DNA of 64,000 nt from Armigeres subalbatus (Eukaryota > Arthropoda > Insecta > Diptera > Culicidae), in contig NC_085140.1 in assembly GCF_024139115.2 (NCBI RefSeq), positions 425,777,781 to 425,841,780 on the forward strand, given 5' to 3'. This document shows, one piece after another, positions 35,594 to 45,270 of the stretch. Below the pieces are notes generated by a model that was not told the origin of the DNA, did no database searches, and worked only from the letters and a program-made list of their open reading frames with translations. The first letter of the stretch is position 1; the number at the start of each line of letters is the position of its first letter. Both the position numbers and the translations under genes were made by a program.

Positions 35594-36263
35594 TAGTAAG
35601 GTGGACCATATACCTACTAATAAGCGGGCTTGGTAGTCTACTGCTTCTGCCTCATACGCAGGAGGTCGTGGGTTCAATCCCAGGTCCGTTCCATTCTCCT
35701 ACTTTGTATCTTTCTCTTTATTTCTCATGTTCTAGCAATCGCTAGAACTGGAAATGGACTTCCATACCGTTTCCATTACTATTCCTATACCTTCAACTTG
35801 AGTATTCTATCAGTAATCTGCTAGAATTGGAAATGAACTATAGATCTCGTTTCCTACATCCAATTAGAAATTCCATCAGTTACTTTCTCCTATCTATCAC
35901 ATTGGCAGCTCGTTAACCAAGACGGACCTTCTGCCTCTCCAACCTAACCCAGAAATTCCAAAAAATTCCGCATGAACTCGTGGCAAGTGCAGAGGTATAT
36001 TCGGCTTGCAGTGGGCGAGTGATTGCATCATCATTTCCTCCCCCTTCCCTACATTGACTTGCATTCTGACGTGGCAGGCGCCAGTATGACCTAACAAATG
36101 AGATCACCAGTACTTGTACATTGAAGATGTGTGCTAGTCCCAAGCAAACATCTGTTGGTTCCCTGTGCAAGAACAGCTGATCTGGTCATAATGGAGTAGC
36201 AACTACGAGCAGTCAATCAACCTCAACCTCAACCTCTAGTAAGGTGGACCATATACCTACTAA
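35594..36263 (+). mobile_element. tRNA-derived SINE with 27-bp target duplication
   Basis: The body 35621-36236 is flanked by an exact 27-bp direct repeat starting TAGTAAGGTGGACCATATAC (35594-35620 and 36237-36263). The head resembles a tRNA, with A-box GGCTTGGTAGTCTACTGC and B-box GGGTTCAATCCC, so internal pol III promotion is expected. The tail is a CAACCT repeat. The perfect duplication indicates a fairly recent retroposition. Confidence 0.85.
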
Positions 36264-36608
36264 AGGTATATGAAAAAATATCATCACGTATCGCCTTTCT
36301 CGCACACTAAGTGTAATATGATCACTTATAAACCGAACTCTCGATAGAAGGCCCCGTAGTACTTGCAGGTACATACCAACCAACTCAGCTTGACGGATTG
36401 AGGTTATGTCTGCATGTGCGTTTGTGCACAGTATATGCACAAAAATGTGAGACTTACTTTTTGGTAGTAAGTATTACTCAATTTGTACACATCAACGAAG
36501 TATGCAGTCTGTTTTTTGCTATCGAGATTATTGGCCGCTTGTGTATTAGGGGAAAGTGGGGAGACTTGATCCCCTTGTTTTACCGAGAACCAAAATAGTT
36601 TGGTTTTA

Positions 36609-37385
36609 GGGGAACCCGGGGCAAGAAGGTCCCCTTAAGCATTTTGAACTATTTCCTGGTAGAAACACCACTAAATCAAACGTTTATCGTACGCAAACCG
36701 TAATGTAGATTGCTCTCTACAAAACTAAATCGATGTTGATATGAATCATGTGATAAAAGTGGATAAAATATGAAAATTTATTTTTGTTGTTTTTTCATTG
36801 AAAAAATAGACCCGGGGTAAGAGGGCCACCCTACCGGGGCAAAAAGGTCACATATCGAAATGGAGGTGTAATAAAGTAATTAATCTACCTGAGTCAGTCC
36901 AAAGAGTCGTTGTTACATGTTGAGTATGTGCCGAACCAGCTCACCCTCCTGTTGTGGATTAAACACTGGTTCGAAGCGATCCAAGCCAGAAGCGTCAATC
37001 TATCGATCCGGAAGCTTCAAATATTTGATCAGCGTTTGACGAGCAACACGGAACTAGGAGAGCTTTATTTATGTGCTTTTGTACTGGGTGGCTGCCCGCT
37101 TCACCAGCATGCCGAACTCGGCCATCACCTTTATTGCCGCGGTCATGTTGGGGTATGGCCATTTGAGCCGCGTTGAAATCCGCTTGTACTTGTACCATTC
37201 TCGACCGTTCACTACGAAAGCACAACACAATTATTCATCACTTTCAGTACAAAATAAGATGAACATTACATTATAAGACTGTGAAGAATGTTCAGAATTC
37301 ATCGATGATCTTATACTATTCTATTTTACAGAGAAATCAAAGGGTGTCCTTCTTGCCCCGGTGTCCTTTTTGCCCCGGGTTCCCC
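36609..37385 (-). mobile_element. pogo-like element with transposase relic, 777 bp
   Basis: The ends GGGGAACCCGGGGCAAGAAG and, on the other strand, GGGGAACCCGGGGCAAAAAG are flanked by TA. Minus-strand translation of 37215-36880, across frameshifts, shows KRISTRLKWPYPNMTAAIKV, FGMLVKRAATQYK (helix-turn-helix style) and PVFNPQQEGELVRHIL, the N-terminal DNA-binding segments typical of pogo/Tigger transposases. The catalytic core is missing. It is an internally deleted relic. Confidence 0.7.
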
Positions 37386-37525
37386 TATCATTTTTATTTT
37401 GTATAGATCCTATAGACAAATGATCGTTATGTGGTAAGTTATATTTTGGATTGACAACCGAATTGATTCTGCAAGACGGTTTGTTTGCTTTGATCCACCT
37501 AAAGATTTATTGAGTAGATATGGTA

Positions 37526-38163
37526 ACTGTCCTATTTTGGACCCCTAGAGGAAGTGCATCCGAATATATGCTTATATCTATTGAAATACAGGTTCGATAT
37601 GGGCGGAAATGACACCATTTCAAAGATGAAAGTCTTATTTATGAAATAGAAATTCGAAATGAGCTTCAGTTATTGATAAATCAGTGAAATTTGCCATTTT
37701 CTGAAATGAAAATATTCTTCGTTTTGGACAGTGCAACATATTTTGGACCCCCAAATGTACACATTTTGGACACCCCCAATTTAGTCTCCTGAATTTCTAA
37801 TTTACCCTGGTCAATTGAGCCGAAGCCAAGTCTTATCTTTCGATTGGCATGCATCAATGAGAGATTCCTGCGTTTTAAATTTACAATTTCGACAAAAACT
37901 TATTGTGTACGTTCTGAGATTTTCAGCGATGTATACTTTTAAGCGTAACGCATTGTAACGCTCGCCTTCTTGAACAAACTAATTTCCTCGAAATTTCATC
38001 TAAATATCGCTTTTTCGCACGGGAAACCAGTGAAACAGATGCTGAACAATATTAATTTCCAGAAGCCAATGGGGGAATTAGCAGCGGCATTGTTTTTAGT
38101 TCAGAAATCAGAAAAATGTCGCCAGGAGGGTCCAAAATGTGTAGGGGTCCAAATCAAGTTGGT
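37526..38163. mobile_element. TA-flanked element with GGACCCC ends
   Basis: The left end ACTGTCCTATTTTGGACCCC and the right end, in reverse complement ACCAACTTGATTTGGACCCC, share the GGACCCC word and TA flanks (37524-37525 and 38164-38165). Internal TTTTGGACCCCC words repeat. No coding relic was recognised. Confidence 0.5.
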
Positions 38164-38498
38164 TACCCTATCATAGAACGGGAATCAAGTCTCCCCAAAT
38201 TCTAAGATTGCATGCGCTGTTCATGAATGTAGAATCTGCGTATTTTGGAGGAAAAATATTTTTAAAAATCCGAGAGCGCCTTCCTACTTTAATCAAAGCA
38301 AGTTCTTGGAGAGGGATCAATTTCCCTCGAATATTTTTTATTTCAATTTTTGACGGCACTACAAAAAATCGATTATATATCAATAACCACAACAATTTAC
38401 AGACTGTCGAACATCAGTAAAGCTCAATGATATACTTCTCAGAGAGTCTGTGCGAATCGGTACATCAGAAATGAGAAAAGGGGATCAAGTCTCCCCTA

Positions 38499-39070
38499 CC
38501 GTTACAGAAAATATGATCGCTTTAGAAACAAAACTTTTTATAGACTCATATTGTTAGATACCTATCGACTTCAAATTAAGATGATGTCTGTATGTGTGTG
38601 AGTAAAAAGCTTCCCTCATTTTTTTTGGGCACTTAATTTTAATCGATTTTTCCCAACAAATTGTATTCGGCGGGAAATCCTGTCCCATTGTTTCCAATTA
38701 AAAAATGGGCGGATCGAACTATGGAATTATAAGTTATGAATAAATACACTTTTTCGCAAAATAACGCGTAAAAACAATTGAATCGATGGACTGAATCAAT
38801 TATTTAATTAATTACTTCGGTTGCCGCGCAAAATGTAGCAGCAATATTTTCTTTTCTGTTTCTGCTGTTACACATATTGGCCTGACGAAAGCGGATGTTT
38901 GACACAGCAATATTTGGAGATGTTCCTGGTTGCGCGCACTGCTTCACCCGTTTGAAGAGCCTGGTTATTCTATTATTTTTTCAAGTTCTTTCATATTTTT
39001 ACCTAACTAACAACCCTGTAATCTTATTTTTGATCAGTTTACATTGCTGGTAATAACAACTCGTCGTACT
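38499..39070. other. AT-rich spacer
   Basis: No gene or clear mobile element seen between the G-rich-ended element and the stranded last exon of gene D. Confidence 0.4.
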
Positions 39071-39084
39071 TTTATTATTCAAAT

Positions 39085-39304
39085 TCAGTGTAAATAGAAT
39101 AGAAAGTTCATAACCTCCATTGTCTCGTGCTCCATCCTGCCCTTGTTGCATTTGAACCAAAAATCTGCTTTTAAATTCAACTTCACTGTACGTTCAGTTT
39201 CATGAACTACAATCGCCCGTTTTGGATTCTTGGGACGCCGTCGCGTCTGACTGGAACATCCACTGCTATCATGATGCCATTTCGTGTGTCTTGGCAAGGC
39301 AGAG
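39085..39304 (-). pseudogene. Stranded terminal zinc-finger exon, probably of gene D
   Basis: Preceded by an acceptor (TTCTATTCTAG) and begins with the C-terminal half of a finger (ALPRHTKWHH), then a basic tail (SQTRRRPKNPKR). It ends at a TGA followed 9 bp later by AATAAA on the minus strand. The phase required at its 5' end (two bases carried in) is the one used by the other finger-splitting exons. The nearest minus-strand donor lacking a partner is that of gene D at 46028, 6.7 kb away. Confidence 0.6.
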
Positions 39305-39839
39305 CTAGAATAGAAGATGTAAGTTTTGAATGAAAATCTTTTAAAATTTAGAATTTAAGTTGCTTATCAAGGCAACTTCTAATTTTTTCTGGTATATTGA
39401 AAGAACCAACAATTTGATGACAATTTATAAGCTAGACTCAAAATTGGAAAAAAAAAAAAAAAGTGATGAACTAATTTTACTCTTCTAATCCCAAATTGAC
39501 TGTGAGGACATGAGGGCAAGGCCGGAATTAGGGGGAAGGCCACTGGCGGCGCCAGAGTTCTGGTAATGGTTGGGCACTAGCATTTCTAGCGTTATTGGTT
39601 TTATAATTTGGCGTCAGTAGAAAGATTTATAATAGGAGGCATCAAGCAATAAATTAATTTAAAGAAATGTCAGGCAGTTTAAATGTGACGAAATTTTAAT
39701 TGTATTTTATCGTCGATAATTGAAAAGGTCACCATAGGATTTTTTTTGAATATTTTTCCAAAAACTATCAATTCCTGTGTGATAATCTTAAGACTGTAAT
39801 TACGCTATTTCAGAGTCAAAACCAGGGTTTACTACTGAC

Positions 39840-40870
39840 CTGAATTCTTCGGATTTTTTTCAAGAATTCCTGGGGAATTAACTTCTGTCATTTTTTTGTA
39901 AATAATTCTTCAGGAAATACCACCAAGATTTTTCCAAAAAAAATCAAGAGTGCTTTCAGAAATTTCTATAGCAAATCTGAGATATTATTTCAGATATTCC
40001 TTCGAATACTAACGGAAGAGTTTCTAACGGAAATTTTGAAGGAATTTCCAGATGAAATTTCGGAAAGAATTCCTAAAGTAGGGTAATTCTCCAAATGTTG
40101 AACGGCTAATTTCTTACCCTATTGTTGAACGCACGTGCATTTCTTATGGGAGTTCAACAATAGGCGACAAAATTAGCCGTTCAACATTTGGCAGTTTCCC
40201 CTAATTTCCAAATGATTCCTAAAAATAAATTCTGAAGTGATATCCGAGAAAATTTTTGAAGGAATATCTAATTGAATTCTAAATGAAGGGATTGAATGGA
40301 TGAAGATTTGAAGAAATTCTTACGGATTTCCAAGAATTTTTCCATCTTCCTAGAGGGAGGAAGGAATTACTGGAAGAACTTCTTTAAGAAATTCCTAAAA
40401 TAATTGCTAAAGCAATTTAAAAAAAAAATCCGAATGAATTCTCTTAAGGAAATTTCGGGAGGTTTCCCTGATACAATTTTCGAAGGTATTTCTGTAAGAA
40501 TTCCGACCAAATTTCCAAAGGAGTTTCCGAAGAAATTATTTTTAAAAAAATCGTTAAGAAACCTTCGAAGGAATCTCTTGAGGAGTTTTCTAAGGAATTT
40601 TCAATTTGTTCTTTAAGGGGTTTTTAAGGGTTTTTTTCCTATAGGATCTTTTGAAAAAAACTTTTGAAGAAAATCTGAAGGAATTCCTAGAATTCCTTTT
40701 TTGAAATTTCGAAAAAATATCGTGATGCATTCCAGAAGAATTTCTGTATCTCTCCGAAGTCATTTCCTAATAATTTGTAGAAAGAATCACTGGAAAAAAA
40801 AACTTCAAATAAATTCCTGGAGGAATCTACAGAGGAATTTAAGAAATTCAACTCCTTAGCAGTGCGGTAA
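39840..40870. repeat. Degenerate GGAATTTC/GAAATTCC repeat tract
   Basis: Dense diverged copies of AGGAATTTC, GGAAATTCC and GAAGAATTTC over about 1 kb. Similar tracts lie at 1740-2110 and 44380-44880. These are old, highly mutated tandem arrays common in mosquito DNA. Apparent ORFs in them are composition artefacts. Confidence 0.7.
40081..40201. mobile_element. 121-bp TA-flanked hairpin MITE
   Basis: Arms sharing CCAAATGTTGAACGGCTAAT and CTATTGTTGAAC occur in both orientations, flanked by TA (40079-40080 and 40202-40203). It is nested in the GGAATTTC tract. Confidence 0.8.
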
Positions 40871-41140
40871 GACTCGCGGCTACAAAGCAAGACCATGCTG
40901 TGGGTGGCTGGGTTCGATTCCCGGTGCCGGTCTAGACAATTTTCGAATTGGAAATTGTCTCGAATTCCTTGGGCATAAAAGTATCATCGTGTTAGCCTCA
41001 TGATATACGAATGCAGAAATGGTAACTTGGCTTAGAAACCTCGCAGTTAATAACTGTGGAAGTGCTAATTGAACACTAAGCTGCGAGGCGGCTCTGTCCC
41101 AGTGGGGGATGTAATGCCAATGAAGAAGAAGAAGAAGAAC
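40853..41140 (+). mobile_element. Feilai-type SINE, plus strand
   Basis: tRNA-related head (AGTGCGGTAAGACTCGCGG; B-box GGTTCGATTCC at 40911-40921), conserved body (CTCGCAGTTAATAACTGTGG, CTAAGCTGCGAGGCGG) and a GAA-triplet tail, as in the Aedes Feilai family. It lies in the gene D last intron, immediately before the 23-bp satellite. Transcription would be by RNA polymerase III from the internal promoter. Confidence 0.85.
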
Positions 41141-41149
41141 TTCTTTTGG

Positions 41150-42215
41150 AAATTCCGAGCCTCAGAGGCTTCCGAGCCTCTTGAAAGGAGGCTTCCGAGC
41201 CTCTTGAAAGGAGGCTTCCGAGCCTCTTGAAAGGAGGCTTCCGAGCCTCTTGAAAGGAGGCTTCCGAGCCTCTTGAAAGGAGGCTTCCGAGCCTCTTGAA
41301 AGGAGGCTTCCGAGCCTCTTGAAAGGAGGCTTCTGAGCTCTTGAAAGGAGGCTTCTGAGCCTCTTGAAAGGAGGCTTCTGAGCCTTTTGAAAGGAGGCTT
41401 GAGCCTTTGAAAGGAGGCTGGAGGCCTCTTGAAAGGAGGCTTCTGAGCCTCTTGAAAGGAGGCTTGAGCTCTTGAAAGGAGGCTTCTGAGCCTCTTGAAA
41501 GGAGGCTTCTGAGCCTCTTGAAAGGAGGCTTCTGAGCCTCTTGAAAGGAGGCTCTGAGCCTCTTGAAAGGAGGCTTCTGAGCCTCTTGAAAGGAGGCCTG
41601 AGCCTCTTGAAAGGAGGCTTCTGAGCCTCTTGAAAAGAGGCTCTGAGCCTCTTGAAAGGAGGCTTCCAGCCTCTTGAAAGGAGGCTTCTGAGCCTCTTGA
41701 AAAGAGGCTTGAGCCTCTTGAAAGGAGGCTTCTGAGCCACTTGAAAGGAGGCTTCCTGAGCCTCTTGAAAGGAGGCTTCTGAGCCTCTTGAAAGGAGGCC
41801 TTGAGCCTCTTGAAAGGAGGCTTCTGAGCCTCTTGAAAGGAGGCTTCTGAGCCTCTTGAAAGGAGGCTTCTGAGCCTCTTGAAAGGAGGCTTCTGAGCCT
41901 CTTGAAAGGAGGCTTCTGAGCCTCTTGAAAGGAGGCTTCTGAGCCTCTTGAAAGGAGGCTCTGAGCCTCTTGAAAGGAGGCTTCTGAGCCTCTTGAAAGG
42001 AGGCTTCCGAGCCTCTTGAAAGGAGGCTTCCGAGCCTCTTGAAAGGAGGCTTCCGAGCCTCTTGAAAGGAGGCTTCCGAGCCTCTTGAAAGGAGGCTTCC
42101 GAGCCTCTTGAAAGGAGGCTTCCGATCCTCTTGAAAGGAGGCTTCCGAGCCTCTCGAAATGAGGCTTCCGAGCCTCTCGAAATGAGGCTTCCGAGCCTCT
42201 TGAAAGGAGGCTTGC
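41150..42215. repeat. 23-bp satellite, about 46 copies
   Basis: Tandem units of CTTCCGAGCCTCTTGAAAGGAGG (given as CTTCCGAGCCTCTTG plus AAAGGAGG), with variants carrying CTTCTGAG and short deletions in the middle third (41390-41800). Each unit contains the palindrome GAGGCTTCCGAGCCTC. Both edges keep the CCGAG form while the centre has CTGAG and indels. Because 23 is not a multiple of three and the unit has no stop on the minus strand, all three minus frames are open and give the same 23-residue repeat (EASFQEARKPPFKRLGSLLS plus RGS). This is satellite DNA, not a gene. Confidence 0.9.
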
Positions 42216-42401
42216 CGGAACGGAAACCTTGACAAGTTTTGAACCCATAGACATTCCTATTACAAGGAAAAGTCGCCTCTCCACATTTCGATATTGAAGG
42301 GACCATCGAGAAAGGGAGAGATGCAGGAATGGAAGGAAAATTGAAATGGGTACAAGATCCAATAAAGCTCGTTGCTATAAAAAACGACAACAAAACAAAT
42401 C

Positions 42402-42652
42402 TCGCGCTTAGTTTCATAGGGGCGTAACTGTATTGATCGATTTCTCTCAATCGATTATATATTTCGTTATTAACTCAATTGTTTCAAAAGCTACAACCGT
42501 GATTATTGGTTTTGGTGCAAGATACAATCATTCTTTATCACACCAAACCATTAAATCATCGACAAACTAGCGCAATTCGGTAGAATAATGAAAAGAAAAC
42601 ATCGACGAAGATAAATCGATCTATACAGTTACGCCCCTACGAAACTAAGCGC
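42402..42652. mobile_element. MITE with about 40-bp inverted repeats
   Basis: GCGCTTAGTTTCATAGGGGC at the left matches GCCCCTACGAAACTAAGCGC at the right with one mismatch, and the match continues inward (GTAACTGTATTGATCGAT). The centre is AT-rich. The target duplication is not resolved. Confidence 0.75.
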
Positions 42653-42659
42653 TAGAATT

Positions 42660-44320
42660 GTCATTCCTTGTTGTTGTCCAAAGAATTTAAACATATCGAC
42701 GTAAGGAGAGTGAATCCAGAGCAAAATATGATCAGAACACATCGAGATATAGAGATATCAAGATAAGGAGGTTATCGAGATGTAGAATGCCAAATGTCTG
42801 TAGATTGAAGGGACAGAGAAAACCATCGAGATAGGGAGAGATATCGAGATGTAGAGAGTCGACTGTGTAACAATTCAAAAACTTGATCAAAATACTTGCT
42901 GAAGCGTTCCTAAGATAGATATAAAGAATAGAATTCGTTGTACAAACTTAAAAGACTATTTTTTTGTCGGTAAAATAAATTGACGACCGTAAAAGTATTT
43001 TTTAACTGATATCTCGTCAATAAATATGACGTTTACTCAAGTTACTGAAACTCGGCAGTCAAGTTTGCCATAGTAGCCGTTAGTTCGGAATTTGACTGAG
43101 TTTCGGTAAACCCATCTGTCAAATGTAAAACCTGTAGCGTGTTTCACGTGTTTTACGTGCAAGGGAAAAAATAAATTTTCATCTTTAAATTTGTTGGTAA
43201 GTATTCAATATGATTTCAATTTCCTCTATAGATACAATATTCATACAACATTTTACGTTGACTTCAACGAAAGCAACAGGGACGACACAAGGTTTTGAAC
43301 CCGATAAAATCCCAAAAAAAATCTGCATATTCTGCTAAAAAGACGGCATACGGGTTTTATCATCTTTCTTGAAAGATGTGCCATCTTTTTCGGGATTTTT
43401 CGGTTTGGAAAAACTGGTGTCGTTCCCCTTGATTGAAAGTAATGAAACTTATGTCCGTTTTAATTTCAGTTCCAGATGTACTTCAATCAAGAAAATTAGC
43501 AAATAAACAGCTATATCGATGGAAAATGCTTCACCCGTACGAAGAAGCTAAAATAAACATGGAAACATTTGTGAAGTTTTATTTAGCATGTTCATATTGT
43601 TTTTTTTTTATTTTTACAAAATGTGACCTAAAATATAATCTATTTTATATTGATTAAAGCTTTTCATTGTTGTTTTGATTTGATTCATCTGAAAATAAAT
43701 AATAAAAATAATTATTCACTGAATCTCGGCAAAGCCCTTTACCGAATTGATCGGCAACGTACTACCGAACGGCACGGTAAAATTTGACAGCTGGGTTGTG
43801 TCGAACATTTTACGACCAATCGGTAATTTGAACTTTCACCGAGATTTTTACCGAGATATCAGCTGTTGGATTCTCGGCAATTTATTTTGCCGGCCTCGTC
43901 GAAAAAAATTAAGTTTGTATGTGGCTACGCCCATATGATCAAATAAAAAGATATGTTCAATACTTATGCAACAATTGAGAATAAAGCTCTAAAGCTCCTC
44001 CTAGCCCACTGTAGTTGCGGCAATGCATTTTGTCTTGAGATAGATACATTAAAAACATTCTAAAATTTGCTTGTCTTTTTGACCTTTTGTTCACCAACCC
44101 GTCATATACTATACTGGTTGTGGTGTGCAGGATTCATTACGCAATGATTTACTAATCCCCGAGCATATTATGTACAATACAAAGTTTTTCAATGAAAATG
44201 AAAAATGAATGAAACAAAGTTTTAAAATCAAACATCAAAACTTTAGCAATATGTTTGTTTATTCGATTGTAATAGATACATCCGCCATTACGCATTTTTG
44301 TCCTAGGTACCCCCTAGGAC
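42660..44320. other. AT-rich intron sequence of gene D
   Basis: Contains GATATCGAGATGTAGAG words (42700-42860) and two stretches with TTACCGAGAT-like and CTCGGCAA-like words (43030-43130 and 43720-43930) that resemble decayed transposon ends. No gene recognised. Confidence 0.4.
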
Positions 44321-44324
44321 TGGT

Positions 44325-44371
44325 GAAAGTACCACCAGGGGTACATGTACCCCAGGTTGAGAAACGCTGAC
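44325..44371. mobile_element. Solitary hAT-like end
   Basis: CCCCAGGTTGAGAAACGCTG read on the other strand is CAGCGTTTCTCAACCTGGGG, the style of hAT (Charlie-like) termini. An inverted GGGGTACATGTACCCC adjoins it. A related CTGTACATGTACCCCTGGGG occurs at 53339-53358. No partner end was found. Confidence 0.5.
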
Positions 44372-44379
44372 TTAGAGTA

Positions 44380-44880
44380 ATTTACGATGGAATTCCTGGA
44401 GAAATTTTTGAAGATATGCATGAAAAATCTTCTGGATGACTAATCGAATTGATTCCTGGGGGTATCTTTTTAAGAAAGAATATCTGGATTATATTCCCAA
44501 CGAACTTTTGGATAGGTTCATGAAATATCACCTGAATGAATACTTTAAGAAATTTCTGGAGAAATTTCCGAAGCAACTCCTGAAGTAAATTCCTAAGGAA
44601 TACTTGAGAATATCCGAAGAAGTATGATGATGGATCGACTGCAATCCCGATTTCTTTGGGTTTATATTTTTGTCATAAAGTCTAAATTTCCGATTCAAAC
44701 TGTCCGAATTTGCGCAACAATTTTCGAATTCGGAATTGGAAATACCTTTTAAAATTTCCTCGAAAATTCCATCAGAAAATCCCTCGTAATATCTTGAAGG
44801 AATTCCTTCAAAAATAAATTTCATAAATTTAAGAAATTTCAAATGGTTTTACTCAAAGGGAAAAAAAAGTTCCGAAAGAA
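44380..44880. repeat. Degenerate GGAATTCC repeat tract
   Basis: Same kind of diverged GAAATTTC/GGAATTCC array as at 39840-40870, in the last intron of gene D. Confidence 0.6.
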
Positions 44881-45195
44881 ATCTTCTTATCAGATATGAT
44901 TAAATTTCAGTGAAATGTTGGATTTGGTGGGTCACGTGCCCCATCGTGCCCCTGCTTAACTCTGCCAAGGGGGGGCTGGATGTTTGGCAGAGTCAGGGCC
45001 CCCACAAAACCTTGTGTACCGAAACCAACCAGTTTTACCCATTGCTTACATATTTGGGTAAATTTAGACAATCCCCCTCCCCCCAAAAGGTGTAGGGGAC
45101 ATCGTTATTCGTCTTGAATTCATTAAACTCCAAAGCATGTACAGCGGAAAAAGTTTTGAAAATCCCAAAAAAAAAAATAGATTGATAACCTGTGC

Positions 45196-45270
45196 ATACT
45201 TCAAACTTGCATTTACTTCCGCTATATTCTATAATATAATATAGCGGAAGTAAATGGAAGTTTGAAGTAT
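45196..45270. repeat. 75-bp near-perfect hairpin
   Basis: Arms of about 33 bp (ATACTTCAAACTTGCATTTA at the left, TAAATGGAAGTTTGAAGTAT at the right) surround a short AT loop, with one mismatch. It is pre-miRNA-like in size but has no other support; a tiny foldback element is equally possible. Confidence 0.75.

Larger units (their letters stand above)
36549..38496. mobile_element. TA-flanked G-rich-ended element containing two nested elements
   Basis: The ends GGGGAAAGTGGGGAGACTTG (left) and GGGGAGACTTGATCCCC on the other strand (right) are flanked by TA at 36547-36548 and 38497-38498. Inside lie 36609-37385 and 37526-38163, both also TA-flanked with GGGG or GGAC-type ends. The GGGG start and TA duplication suggest Tc1/mariner-pogo relatives. 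Confidence 0.7.

Noticed and set aside
40861..40935. tRNA genes at tRNA-like heads (also near 13780, 15630, 35630, 47500 and 53810)
   Set aside because: All are followed by SINE bodies or tails, or are too diverged for a cloverleaf. B-boxes are kept but the 3' acceptor halves are not.
41065..42450. Three overlapping long minus-strand ORFs (461, 428 and 357 codons)
   Set aside because: They are the same 23-bp satellite read in three frames. The edges run into a SINE and unrelated AT-rich DNA, and there is no sign of a start, splice site or conserved domain.
43433..43657. 74-codon plus-strand ORF
   Set aside because: AT-rich with a hydrophobic tail but no splice context, domain or paralogue in the window. 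Likely chance within a gene D intron.
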